Part shown: positions 26,330 to 34,646 of the stretch, in pieces
How positions within the stretch are numbered: the first letter of the stretch is position 1
Layout: every line of letters starts with the position of its first letter
Assembly (NCBI RefSeq): GCF_002285435.1
Contig: NZ_NSBT01000020.1
Coordinates: forward strand, 183,098-247,097
Length of the DNA stretch: 64,000 bases
Reading direction: 5' to 3'
Source: Actibacterium ureilyticum
GTDB taxonomy: Bacteria; Pseudomonadota; Alphaproteobacteria; Rhodobacterales; Rhodobacteraceae
Program-made: the position numbers and the translations under genes
Notes under the pieces: model-generated
The model's database searches: none
Seen by the model: the letters and a program-made list of their open reading frames with translations, nothing else
Told to the model about the DNA's origin: nothing

Positions 26330-27730
26330 TCAGTCCTTGGGTCGGAATTCGACCGGCTGGGGCGCGGTTGTGATCGCCTGCGCCTGAAGCGCGGCCAGAT
26401 AATTCCGCGACCAATCTCCAATCGAGTTCGATTGCACCGCTTTCAAAAGGTCGGCATGCCGCGCGCGCCGCTCTTCGATGGGCATCGAAATGGCGCGTTC
26501 CGTCGCGGCTGCAATCGACCCCGTGTCATAGGGGTTCACAAGTAAAGCGGCCGAAAGCTCTTCTGACGCGCCGGCGAACATGGACAGGATCAGAACCCCC
26601 GGATCGGCAGGATCTTGTGCTACGACGAATTCCTTGGCGACCAGGTTCATGCCATCGGCAAGCGGCGTGACAAGACACCCCTTGCCGGATCGTAACAACC
26701 CTGCCACGCGCTCTCGCGACACACGCTTGTTGACGTAGTGGACAGGCACCCATTCAACGCCGCCATATTGGCCGTTTATCGCGCTGACCAGTTGTTCCAC
26801 CTCGGTTTTTAAACTGCGATAGGCGGGGATGTGTTCTCGTGTCGGCTGTGCGATCTGGGTCAATGTGACCTGCCCGTAATGCTCGGGGTGGTCAGCCAGG
26901 AACTGACGAAATCCGCGCAGACGCTGCAGCAAACCTTTCGAGTAATCCAGCCTGTCGACCGCAATAATGCCTTTGCTGCCGCCTTCGACACAGTGATTCC
27001 CATTCTGATGTGCGAACCGGCTGAATTCCTCGACATCGATGGAAATTGGGAAATGCCCAATCTGGATGGTGCGTCCCCCGCGTTGGAACCTGTTGTTGCT
27101 GTCGGGCGTGACATCCAGAAGGCTGCGCAAGGCGATCGAGAACTTCTCGATATCGCGCTTGGATTGAAATCCGATCAGGTCATAGTCGCAAAAGCCGCGC
27201 AGCATGATCTGGCTGTGCGGAATGGCCATGATCACATCCCGCGCCGGGAAGGGGATATGCAAGAAAAAACCCATCTTGTTACGCACACCCAAAGCGCGCA
27301 GATGACCGGCCACCGGGATCAGCTGATAATCCTGGACCCAGATCAGATCATCGGGACGAATATGCGGGCGCAGTGCCTGGGCGATCTTGCGTGCCACGTT
27401 GTTGTATGTCGCGAACGAGTTCCCCTCGGGGTCGATCAGGTCCAGGCGGCCGTGAAATGCGGGCCAGATCACCGAGTTTGAATACCGCGTATAGAACCCG
27501 GCATGTTCATCCTCGGACAAGTGGTAATAGGCGATGTCAAAGGCATCGCCGTGGAAGAAATCCAGTTGGGCGATATCGGGTTGGTCGGGTTCCCGGGTGG
27601 TCGGCGCGCAGCCCACCCAGATGCCCTTGTGGACCTGCATGGCATTTTTCAACGCAACGACCATTCCTCCGGAATCCTTCAGCCCGGCCGGGTCGGGCGC
27701 ACGGTGCGAGATAACGATAAGACGGTTCAT
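26330..27730 (-). CDS. OtsA-like trehalose-phosphate synthase or pseudo-glycosyltransferase (GT20)
   Basis: 466-residue GT-B enzyme of the trehalose 6-phosphate synthase family, last gene of an eight-gene operon. Most catalytic positions agree with E. coli OtsA: the GG loop (SGGMVVAL), Tyr in GFYTRYSN, Trp in VIWPAFH, Asp in VQDYQL, His in FFLHIPFP, Arg and Lys in VDRLDYSKG, Arg in QPTREH, and ADGMNLVAKEFV. However the highly conserved GLWFGWSG box reads GIWVGCAPTT (Cys41 replaces the Trp). OtsA enzymes normally join UDP-glucose and glucose 6-phosphate, but relatives such as ValL/VldE join cyclitols instead. Because this gene sits with a C7-type sugar phosphate cyclase, either activity is possible; I cannot decide from sequence. 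Confidence 0.88.
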   Translation of the reverse strand: MNRLIVISHRAPDPAGLKDSGGMVVALKNAMQVHKGIWVGCAPTTREPDQPDIAQLDFFHGDAFDIAYYHLSEDEHAGFYTRYSNSVIWPAFHGRLDLIDPEGNSFATYNNVARKIAQALRPHIRPDDLIWVQDYQLIPVAGHLRALGVRNKMGFFLHIPFPARDVIMAIPHSQIMLRGFCDYDLIGFQSKRDIEKFSIALRSLLDVTPDSNNRFQRGGRTIQIGHFPISIDVEEFSRFAHQNGNHCVEGGSKGIIAVDRLDYSKGLLQRLRGFRQFLADHPEHYGQVTLTQIAQPTREHIPAYRSLKTEVEQLVSAINGQYGGVEWVPVHYVNKRVSRERVAGLLRSGKGCLVTPLADGMNLVAKEFVVAQDPADPGVLILSMFAGASEELSAALLVNPYDTGSIAAATERAISMPIEERRARHADLLKAVQSNSIGDWSRNYLAALQAQAITTAPQPVEFRPKD

Positions 27731-28485
27731 GTGATCACCTGCTTTCTAAGCCATGAAACAAATTCGGCGGGGCTGGCCGCGTGATGGCTGGCCGCGTCCA
27801 ATATCGTGCCCACGCTGATCGCGCAGCCGCCCCTGTCCCGGATCATCGGAAAGGCGCGCGCGTCGGTCAGGTCGTCGCCCGCGAATATGATCTGTCGCCG
27901 CTGAAAACGGTCGGCTTGCATCAGCGCGGCGATGGCTTGCGCTTTGCTAACGGTGCGCAGCTTCAGCTCGACACATTTCTTGGCGCGCATTGCCTCGAAA
28001 TCCGGAAATGCCCGGGCCACCGCATTGGCAAAGGCGATGACTGTATCTTCCAGCTTTTCCGCGTTGCGATAGTGCAATGTGACGCTGGCCGGTTTCTGTT
28101 CGACCAACAGCGCGGGATGTGCCCGCTGAAATTCAAGAACCCGGTTAGATAGCTGTTCGAAACTATCGCGATCCAGCGTATCGGTCAGCGCGATGTCCTG
28201 GCCCGGCCAACGCAGCTCGGCGCCGTGAGAACCGGAAACAACGCCCTCGAATCCGGCGATCTGTCCCAGAACATCATCGGCATTGCGCCCCGTGACAATC
28301 GCCAGCGCGCCCGACAGCAGCCGGTTCAAACGGTTCAGGATCTGTACAAGATCCGCCGGGACAAGGATCGCCGATGGCGAGGGCGCGATGTCCACAAGCG
28401 TTCCGTCGAAATCCAGGAAAAGCGCGCTTTTGTCCGGGTCCAGTCGGATATGGTCATACGTGGCATTGGTCATCGCGATCCCCAT
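27727..28485 (-). CDS. OtsB-like trehalose-phosphate phosphatase (HAD family)
   Basis: 252-residue HAD-superfamily phosphatase. Motif I reads ALFLDFDGTLVDIAPSP with both catalytic aspartates, and motif IV is FAGDDLTDARAFPMI. A cap domain lies between. Normally it dephosphorylates trehalose 6-phosphate; in the validamycin cluster a homologous phosphatase partners the OtsA-like protein. The stop overlaps the start of the OtsA-like gene (4 bp), so the two products are made together. A later ATG (28473) is an alternative start. Confidence 0.9.
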   Translation of the reverse strand: MGIAMTNATYDHIRLDPDKSALFLDFDGTLVDIAPSPSAILVPADLVQILNRLNRLLSGALAIVTGRNADDVLGQIAGFEGVVSGSHGAELRWPGQDIALTDTLDRDSFEQLSNRVLEFQRAHPALLVEQKPASVTLHYRNAEKLEDTVIAFANAVARAFPDFEAMRAKKCVELKLRTVSKAQAIAALMQADRFQRRQIIFAGDDLTDARAFPMIRDRGGCAISVGTILDAASHHAASPAEFVSWLRKQVIT

Positions 28486-28500
28486 GTTCCGGCACCTGGC

Positions 28501-29706
28501 TTAAGCCGATATCTTTGAACGCCTGCGGTATTCCTTGCCGCGATAAATACGGGCGATTTGCAGCACGGCCCCCACTGCGTTGGCCTTTTGCGCGTCGGGT
28601 ATCAGCGGATCGCACGCAATGGCTTGGTCTATCGTGCGTTCCGACGGATTTGCCAAACAGGCCAACGAAAGCTTCTCGTGCGTTTCGAACCGGTCGATAC
28701 ATCGTGCGACGGACGGTTCTGGAACCGATTGCGCAACTGTCGCCAACGCCGTTTTCTGAACAGCGAACCGGGTTTCGCGGAACAGGCCGCGGTCGAATGT
28801 GTTGAGCGTCGTCATCAGCAGCTCTTGCTGTCCGCTCCACGCCGCCAAAAAGGGCAGGACCGCATCGTCATACCAGGGGGTTGCGCGACTGGTCTGCAGG
28901 CCGGCCGCGCCATTTCCCAACCCGCGCAAGGCCTTGGCACGAATATCGGCAACTGTGCCCGCCCGCCCATAATGCCATCGGGTCGTATCTCGGCATTGCG
29001 CAACCTCTTTCGACACGATGGCGCGGCTTTCGGGATCGGGCGCGCCCACGTTCTTGGGCACTTGCAGCGGACGCAGATGCCGAAACCCCAGCGGCGTGCC
29101 GTCAACTTTGAGCCCGTGGATATAGGACCGGTGGTTAAAACCCGCGCAGGACCATTCCAGCACCTCGTCGGGTGCAGTCAATTGGGAGGCAAGATAGCGC
29201 GCGGTGGTTACCGGCCCCTCGCACAGACCAATGGTTCTTAATCCCGCGCCATGCAGGATCTGGCAGGACAGGCTCAGCGGGTTGATCATGTTCACGATCA
29301 TCGCCGACGGACAGGCGGTGTGGATGCAATCGGCCAAGGCGCGCCACTGGTCCTGTACGCGCAGCGCGGTCACAAGGCCGCCGATGCCCAACGTCTCGTC
29401 TGCGAAAAGGCCACGGTCCTTGCAGCACTGTTCGATCTCGGCGCGCAGTTCCAGGCCGCCGAAACGGGCCTGTACCAACACCACATCCGCGCCGATCAGC
29501 GCACGCGTGGTATCCGTTTCCGTATGGAGCCTGATCCCCGCCGTGGCGCAATCTGCCGCGACTGCCGCCTGTACATGCCGCAGGTTTTCGGCGTTGCGCC
29601 CCTGAAGCGTGATCTGCGTGAACCCGCGCAGGAACCGAGTTGCCCGCCCATTCGCGAACATGTTCACGGTGAAAGGGCTGCTGCCGCCGATGATCGTCAG
29701 CTTCAT
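28501..29706 (-). CDS. GH4-family NAD/Mn-dependent glycoside hydrolase-like enzyme
   Basis: 401-residue protein of glycoside hydrolase family 4, an unusual family that uses NAD+ and a divalent metal to oxidise C3 and eliminate the aglycone. Visible are the dinucleotide-binding N-terminus MKLTIIGGSSPFTVNM, MIVNMINPLSLSCQILHG, the metal-region Cys in TIGLCEGP and CAGFNHRSYI. In many GH4 members the Cys is followed by HG (CHG); here it is CEG. Within the operon it could remodel a cyclitol, or hydrolyse a phosphorylated disaccharide. Gap to the kinase upstream is 9 bp. Confidence 0.8.
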   Translation of the reverse strand: MKLTIIGGSSPFTVNMFANGRATRFLRGFTQITLQGRNAENLRHVQAAVAADCATAGIRLHTETDTTRALIGADVVLVQARFGGLELRAEIEQCCKDRGLFADETLGIGGLVTALRVQDQWRALADCIHTACPSAMIVNMINPLSLSCQILHGAGLRTIGLCEGPVTTARYLASQLTAPDEVLEWSCAGFNHRSYIHGLKVDGTPLGFRHLRPLQVPKNVGAPDPESRAIVSKEVAQCRDTTRWHYGRAGTVADIRAKALRGLGNGAAGLQTSRATPWYDDAVLPFLAAWSGQQELLMTTLNTFDRGLFRETRFAVQKTALATVAQSVPEPSVARCIDRFETHEKLSLACLANPSERTIDQAIACDPLIPDAQKANAVGAVLQIARIYRGKEYRRRSKISA

Positions 29707-29715
29707 CGTCGCCCC

Positions 29716-30669
29716 CTAGCTTGCACGCCTGGCGTGGTATTGAAGCCCCAGAAGCGATGTTCGGACTTCGTCCTCGATCACCCGGAACGCGCTGGTCCAG
29801 TCGAAATGCTGTTGCCAGCAATGCACGGCCGCGCTTGCGGCCAAGGCGGGCGGCAAGTCGGACATCAGCGCCTCGGCGAATCCGCCGACCAGATAGAAAC
29901 GTTCGCAGCCGATGGCGACGTGCAGCAACGCAGCCGCCCGGCCCAAAGGCGCCATCGCGTCGTATAATATGTCGCGGGCAAAGGCATCGCCGCCCCTGAT
30001 CGCAGTGACAAGGGCATGGGTGGTGATGTCTGCCGGGGCACCGGCGATCCGGCCCAGTGCGGAATGCGCGAACCCCTCTGCATCCCGCCTTGCGCGCCAA
30101 GCTGCAAAGCGTTGTACGCCGCGCCCGGACGAGATCGCCCCGATATGTCCGGTTTCGCCACAGTCACAGCGCAGTTCCGCAGGCACGCCGGGATCGCGCC
30201 AATGGCCGATCTCGCCGCCACGCGCCGTCGGTCCGTTGATCTCAATGCCATTGGCATAAGTCTTTGACCCGACGCCGGACCCGATATTCAGGACACAGAA
30301 ATCGGTTTCCCCCCGCTCCAGCAGGAACGAACCATAGGCCGAGACATCGTTGATCACATGAATATCGGTCCGCGGGAAGACAGTGCGGATCTCTTGCATC
30401 ACATCGAAATCGCGCAGGTCCTCGTCCGGCCAAAGTGTGCAAGCCTGGGTCAGGGCGCAATCCGCGCCGACAGGTCCGGGAAAGCCCATGGCAACCGCGT
30501 CGGGCGTCGTGCCGAAATCCTGTTTTATGTGGCGCAGCATCGCCTGAAACTCGCCGCTGGAGCGCGGTGAACGCATGGAACGGATGTCCATATCCGCCGG
30601 TGCCCGGTGAACGGGAATACCCCATTTGACCGATGTGCCGCCCAGATTTATCGGTAAGGATGCGGTCAT
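29716..30669 (-). CDS. ROK-family sugar or C7-cyclitol kinase
   Basis: 317-residue ROK kinase. It begins with the ATP loop INLGGTSVKWGI, has the catalytic DV/ND region VINDVSAYGSFLLERG, and the ROK zinc region GHWRDPGVPAELRCDCGETGH. The zinc motif is normally CxCGxxGC; here the last Cys is replaced by His (CDCGETGH), which could still ligate zinc. ROK members include glucokinases and the C7-cyclitol kinases ValC and AcbM. Being encoded 2 bp after the cyclase gene, phosphorylation of a valiolone-type ring is plausible. Alternative: a glucokinase supplying glucose 6-phosphate. Confidence 0.85.
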   Translation of the reverse strand: MTASLPINLGGTSVKWGIPVHRAPADMDIRSMRSPRSSGEFQAMLRHIKQDFGTTPDAVAMGFPGPVGADCALTQACTLWPDEDLRDFDVMQEIRTVFPRTDIHVINDVSAYGSFLLERGETDFCVLNIGSGVGSKTYANGIEINGPTARGGEIGHWRDPGVPAELRCDCGETGHIGAISSGRGVQRFAAWRARRDAEGFAHSALGRIAGAPADITTHALVTAIRGGDAFARDILYDAMAPLGRAAALLHVAIGCERFYLVGGFAEALMSDLPPALAASAAVHCWQQHFDWTSAFRVIEDEVRTSLLGLQYHARRAS

Positions 30670-30671
30670 GA

Positions 30672-31859
30672 TCAGCCCCCTTCGCCCTGCTGGTCGCCAC
30701 TGCGGGCGGGTGCCGCCGCCGCCGCGCGTCTGGTCAGTTCAAGGTTCGCGGCAACAACCTCGTCAACGGTTACATCGTCAAAGAAAGCATGGGTTCCGAT
30801 CCCGGTGCAAAGCGGGATGTTCTGTTTGCCCCCCCGGCTTTGGACGGTGCCCTGCAAGGCCTTGTGCACGGTTTCGCGGGTGATCAGATCGTGACAGACG
30901 GGCAGGCCGAAGCGCAGCAGTTGTCGCAAGCCCGCATCCAGTTCGGCCGTGGTGATCAGACCCCTGCGATGCGAAATGGCCAGGGAGTTGGCCAGGTCGA
31001 TGGCCACGGCCTCGCCATGCAGTAGGGCGCCGTCTTTCAACTCGATATAAGGGCTGAGCCAATGGCCGAAATCGACCGCGCGCTGCAATGTGTTTTCATA
31101 GGGGTTCTTATTCAGCTCTGCGACCATCAGCTCGATCGCGCGCACGAAGATCCCCTCGCTGGCGTCGCTGTTGCTGTGCTTGGACAGTTCCACCGTGGTT
31201 TCGATCCTGGTGAAAAGGTCCCGGTCCAGAACCAATGCGATTTTCAGGATCTCCGCAATTCCGTTCGAGAAATGACGATCCGGCAGGGTTTTTAGAAAGC
31301 CCACGTCGATCAGGGCGCTGCGCGGCGGATAGAAGCTGCCGACCAGGTTCTTGGCACCTTCGAAAATGATGGCGTTCTTCAGCCCGATCGCGGCATCCAC
31401 CTGCGCCATCAGGGTCGTCGGTATCTTGGTGACGGCCACACCCCGGCGATAGATCGACGCCGCGAACCCCACCAGGTCCAGCACCGTGCCGCCGCCAATT
31501 GCGAAAAGTGAATCCTGCCGCCGGTCGAGTTCAAGCGCACAGAAGAGCGACAGAACGGCGTCGAGCTGACCCAGATTCTTGCAGGTTTCCCCGCCATCAA
31601 TGGGGCACACGTGCACCTGTTCATAGACGGCCTCGAACTCGGTGGTCAGGGGGCGCGCCCACTTGTCCCAGAAGGCGGTATCGACAATCGCAATCGCGCG
31701 GCCTCTGGCCACGCCGGGGCCATAGTGCCGCAAGATGTGTTCGTTCAGCGACGCAAAGACGATCGGGGTTTGGTTTTCCTTGGCGGTATCCAGACGGGTG
31801 ATCTCAAAACCGCTCAGGGGATGCGGGGGCGGGTTGGTATGAAGGTTGGCAACGGGCAT
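30672..31859 (-). CDS. Sugar phosphate cyclase, 2-epi-5-epi-valiolone synthase-type (DHQ synthase superfamily)
   Basis: 395-residue NAD/metal-dependent cyclase. The dehydroquinate-synthase fold is clear (FAIGGGTVLDLVGFAASIYRRG, VTKIPTTLMAQVDAAIG). Several family-distinguishing positions differ from true AroB: GLKNAIIF in place of GGKTGIN, SNGIAEILKIAL in place of the AroB-type ELAEVIKYG, and RAVDFGHWLSPYIE plus LLHGEAVAIDLA in place of NLGHTFGHAIE and HGEAVAxGM. These match, from memory, the sedoheptulose-7-phosphate cyclases (ValA, AcbC, CetA). It would cyclise sedoheptulose 7-phosphate to a C7 ring. Which valiolone epimer, or demethyl-4-deoxygadusol, is made cannot be told here. Confidence 0.87.
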   Translation of the reverse strand: MPVANLHTNPPPHPLSGFEITRLDTAKENQTPIVFASLNEHILRHYGPGVARGRAIAIVDTAFWDKWARPLTTEFEAVYEQVHVCPIDGGETCKNLGQLDAVLSLFCALELDRRQDSLFAIGGGTVLDLVGFAASIYRRGVAVTKIPTTLMAQVDAAIGLKNAIIFEGAKNLVGSFYPPRSALIDVGFLKTLPDRHFSNGIAEILKIALVLDRDLFTRIETTVELSKHSNSDASEGIFVRAIELMVAELNKNPYENTLQRAVDFGHWLSPYIELKDGALLHGEAVAIDLANSLAISHRRGLITTAELDAGLRQLLRFGLPVCHDLITRETVHKALQGTVQSRGGKQNIPLCTGIGTHAFFDDVTVDEVVAANLELTRRAAAAAPARSGDQQGEGG

Positions 31860-31885
31860 TTGTCAGTCTCCTTCGGGTCAATGTT

Positions 31886-32269
31886 TTATGCGGTTGGCGG
31901 TGGACTGGGCGTGCGTATCTCGATCACCACCAGCCAGACATCGGTGTCGGTCGGGTTGAATAACCCATGCGCACCGCCCGGCGGGTTCAGGATCACATCG
32001 CCGGGGTGCACGGGCCGCTTTCGGTCTTCGATCCACATCTCGGCTCGGCCCACGATCACGACATAGAATTCCTCGTTGTCCGGGCCGTGGCGGTGATGGC
32101 CGATTGTGGCGCCGGGGCGGACCACGACCAGGTCGACATGGTTCACATGCGATCCGGCGGGTAGGGCGCGTACGCGATCTGCCAGGATCTCGCCCGTGCC
32201 ATCATGGCTTTCACCCGGCGGCATCCGGCTCGGATCGAACCGATAGAGAAGATCGCTACTCTGCTGCAT
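31886..32269 (-). CDS. Small cupin-domain protein
   Basis: 127-residue single-domain cupin. The two metal motifs are RPGATIGHHRHGPDNEEFYVV (abridged: GHHRHGPDNEEFYVV) and PGDVILNPPGGAHGLFNP, giving three His and one Glu ligands. Such proteins are sugar or cyclitol isomerases, epimerases or small-molecule sensors. In C7-cyclitol pathways an epimerase step follows the cyclase (done by a VOC protein in validamycin), so an isomerase function is possible here. The ATG lies inside the end of the transporter gene (14-bp overlap). The longer upstream reading is discarded because it is antisense-like Arg/Ser-rich sequence. Confidence 0.82.
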   Translation of the reverse strand: MQQSSDLLYRFDPSRMPPGESHDGTGEILADRVRALPAGSHVNHVDLVVVRPGATIGHHRHGPDNEEFYVVIVGRAEMWIEDRKRPVHPGDVILNPPGGAHGLFNPTDTDVWLVVIEIRTPSPPPTA

Positions 32270-33461
32270 GGCTATCCGTACCGACCGGTTGCGGGTGGTG
32301 CGCAGAGTGATGCGCCCGGGTGAGGAAGCGATAGAGTTCGAAGGACAGGACCAGCGCGAGCGAGAAGAACGTGCTGAGGACAAAGGTCTGCCGGATCGAG
32401 AACAGATCTGAAATCGCCCCGATCACCACCGATGAAACCTGACCGCCGGTCGCCAGAAAGATGATCATGATGGCCGAGAAATTGGCGCTGCGCGCCGGGT
32501 CAATATCCATCGCACGCGCCAGAAAGATCGGGAACATCGCCCCGATGCCCAGGCCCATAAGGACATTTCCCAGAATGAAAGCCCAGGGCGTGGACACGAA
32601 GACGATCAGCAGGTTGCCCGCCATGGTGGACGCAAACAGCATGCGCAGAAAGCCGGACTGATGGACCAAATTGCCCGCGAAGATCGTGATCAGCCGTGCC
32701 ATGACCATCCCGAACAGAAACAGCGATTGCGATATGCGCGCGAACGCCTCGCTGACGCCAAGTTCGATGGCATAGGATACGAACCAGATGTTCTGTGCCC
32801 ATTCCACCGTGCCCAGAAAAAAGCTGGACATGCCAAGAATAATCAGCGGCAGCAACGCTCGGATCTTGTTTGGCGGCGCGGCCGGCGTCTGTGTATGGGT
32901 GGTGTCCGACGGAGGCGTGACATCACCGGTCGACCACATCAGCAAGAAGAACGCAGTCGCTGCGGCTGAAAAGGCGATTGCAACGATCACGAACGGCGTT
33001 TGCCACGAAAACTCGGCTGAGAAGAGGGCAACCAAAAGCAGCGGCGAGGTCATATTGCCAAGGCTGAAGACCACGTCCAGGGCGCTGAGCGCGGAGGCGC
33101 GCCGGGCGGGAAAATGCCAGCTGATCAGGGTATGGGCCACGGTAAACGTCGCGCCGCCGCTTAGGCCCAATAAAGCGAAGCTGGACAGGTATTGCGGGAA
33201 CGAGCCGCTGAGGAACAGAAACCCGCAACAGATGGCGGCGCCCAGGCTCAAAAGCCCCAGCAACCGGTCGGGTCGCGTCCGTTCCAGAAGCGAGCGCGCC
33301 CCGAACGAGCCCAGGCTGAACCCCGCCGACCAGGTGAAGAAGATGAACCCGGCCTGTGTCGAGCCAAGCGAAAACGCTTTGGTCGTTTCGGGGAGCAGCG
33401 GGCCAATGATGACGCCGACCACGCCCCAGATGAAAAACAATATGCCGATGCAGACAATCAT
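32256..33461 (-). CDS. MFS transporter
   Basis: 401-residue major facilitator with twelve hydrophobic helices in two halves separated by a cytoplasmic loop rich in Pro/Thr (around STGDVTPPSDTTHTQTP). The start is the ATG (MIVCIGILFFIWGVVGVIIG) rather than a TTG that overlaps the dehydrogenase stop. It is the only transporter of the operon. It could export the operon's product or import its precursor. No substrate signature is visible. Confidence 0.87.
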   Translation of the reverse strand: MIVCIGILFFIWGVVGVIIGPLLPETTKAFSLGSTQAGFIFFTWSAGFSLGSFGARSLLERTRPDRLLGLLSLGAAICCGFLFLSGSFPQYLSSFALLGLSGGATFTVAHTLISWHFPARRASALSALDVVFSLGNMTSPLLLVALFSAEFSWQTPFVIVAIAFSAAATAFFLLMWSTGDVTPPSDTTHTQTPAAPPNKIRALLPLIILGMSSFFLGTVEWAQNIWFVSYAIELGVSEAFARISQSLFLFGMVMARLITIFAGNLVHQSGFLRMLFASTMAGNLLIVFVSTPWAFILGNVLMGLGIGAMFPIFLARAMDIDPARSANFSAIMIIFLATGGQVSSVVIGAISDLFSIRQTFVLSTFFSLALVLSFELYRFLTRAHHSAHHPQPVGTDSHAAE

Positions 33462-33477
33462 CCTGGAACCTCTGCTT

Positions 33478-34581
33478 CTAGGCGTCAAAAGTGATGACTG
33501 TCTTCAGATCCGGGTTCTTTTCGTGGTTCTGGAACGTCCAGGCCAACGCGTCGAAATCTTCGAAGCGGATATGGCGGGACATGATCCATTCGGGGTCGAT
33601 GATCTTGCTTTGCAGCAGGTTCAGAGCCGAGCGCAGGACGCTGGCGGTGTAGCTCATCGGATAGTAATCCACATCGAAGGCGCCAGCCTTGACGTTGATG
33701 CCCTTGGCCAACAACAGCCAGGTGTCGAATTTCTGCATCTCCATCGATGCGCCGTAAAGGATATAGGTGGCTTCGGGCGTTGCCGACTTGAACGCCGCGC
33801 GCCGGGGGTCGGCATCTTCGGCGCCGCCGACAATCGGTGGCAGGGCATCGAAGATATAGTCGAAACGCAGGCCGGGATCCCGGCCCGAGCCAAGCGCTTC
33901 GGCATCGCGATAGACCACGTCTGCATAATGGCTCTGCGCCATGGCGGCGCGATCCGCATTGCGTTCCAGCAAGCCGACGGTCCGCGTGGCGAAGACCTTT
34001 TTCAGGATCGTACCCGCGATTGCGCCGCAGGGGCCGCCCCCCAATACAAGGGCGTTGTCGCCGACCTTGGGCGGGTGTTTCAGGATCGCGCGCAGCACCG
34101 CCGTGATCGGCTCGAGCAATGGCGCGGCGGTTCTGTCGACATCGTCGGGGATCACAACCGCGGCGGCATAGTGGTCATCCTTGAAATCACGGCTGGTCTC
34201 GAACGTGCTGGATTTCGTCTCGCCTGCGAATAGCGGGCGCAGAACCCGGTACTCCGCCATCCCCTTGAAGTCTGTCTGACCGAAATAGGACAGGCGCTTG
34301 CCCATCAGGTCCGGATCTGCGTCGGGGCCGACCGCGACCACCTCGCCCACATATTCGTGCCCCAGAATGACCGGGTAATGATCCGGGTGCAGATACCCGT
34401 GAAAATAGGACACATCAGTTGAACAGACCGAAATCGCCTGGGTCCGCAGCAATACCTCGTCAAGCTGGGGTTCAGGAATGGGCTCGAAGTTTTCGGCTAG
34501 AATTCCGGGGGCCGTTAATTCGACCACCCGCATGGTGCGATTGGATCCGCGATAGATTTGACTGTCAGCAATATTCATCAT
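33478..34581 (-). CDS. MDR zinc-type alcohol/cyclitol dehydrogenase
   Basis: 367-residue medium-chain dehydrogenase/reductase, first gene of the operon. Catalytic zinc ligands are recognisable in AISVCSTDVSYFHG (Cys) and LGHEYVGEVV (His-Glu), and the Rossmann fold has ALVLGGGPCGAIAG. The four-Cys structural zinc loop found in classical ADH is absent. Validamycin-type pathways use a dehydrogenase of similar kind (ValN) on the cyclitol, which is compatible but not proof. Two adjacent ATG codons (34581, 34578) with GAGG ahead; either could start translation. A 16-bp gap separates it from the MFS gene. Confidence 0.87.
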   Translation of the reverse strand: MMNIADSQIYRGSNRTMRVVELTAPGILAENFEPIPEPQLDEVLLRTQAISVCSTDVSYFHGYLHPDHYPVILGHEYVGEVVAVGPDADPDLMGKRLSYFGQTDFKGMAEYRVLRPLFAGETKSSTFETSRDFKDDHYAAAVVIPDDVDRTAAPLLEPITAVLRAILKHPPKVGDNALVLGGGPCGAIAGTILKKVFATRTVGLLERNADRAAMAQSHYADVVYRDAEALGSGRDPGLRFDYIFDALPPIVGGAEDADPRRAAFKSATPEATYILYGASMEMQKFDTWLLLAKGINVKAGAFDVDYYPMSYTASVLRSALNLLQSKIIDPEWIMSRHIRFEDFDALAWTFQNHEKNPDLKTVITFDA

Positions 34582-34636
34582 TTACCTCAACCTGTTGAAC
34601 GTGCGTTGACCGGCAGGCATCTGCGTAAGTATTTGA

Positions 34637-34646
34637 ATATTAATAT
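34637..34646. promoter_or_regulatory. ATATTAATAT palindrome near the operon start
   Basis: Perfect 10-bp AT palindrome within a run of A/T, 56 bp upstream of the MDR dehydrogenase start. A candidate operator or a -10 region element for the eight-gene operon. No dedicated regulator gene is encoded in that operon. Confidence 0.35.

Noticed and set aside
26330..28485. Plain trehalose synthesis module (otsBA)
   Set aside because: Kept only as an alternative: the pair is embedded in one operon with a C7-type cyclase, and the OtsA GWSG box is missing.
30672..31859. Naming the cyclase as 3-dehydroquinate synthase (aroB)
   Set aside because: Several discriminating motifs differ from AroB and match sedoheptulose-phosphate cyclases; no other shikimate gene nearby.
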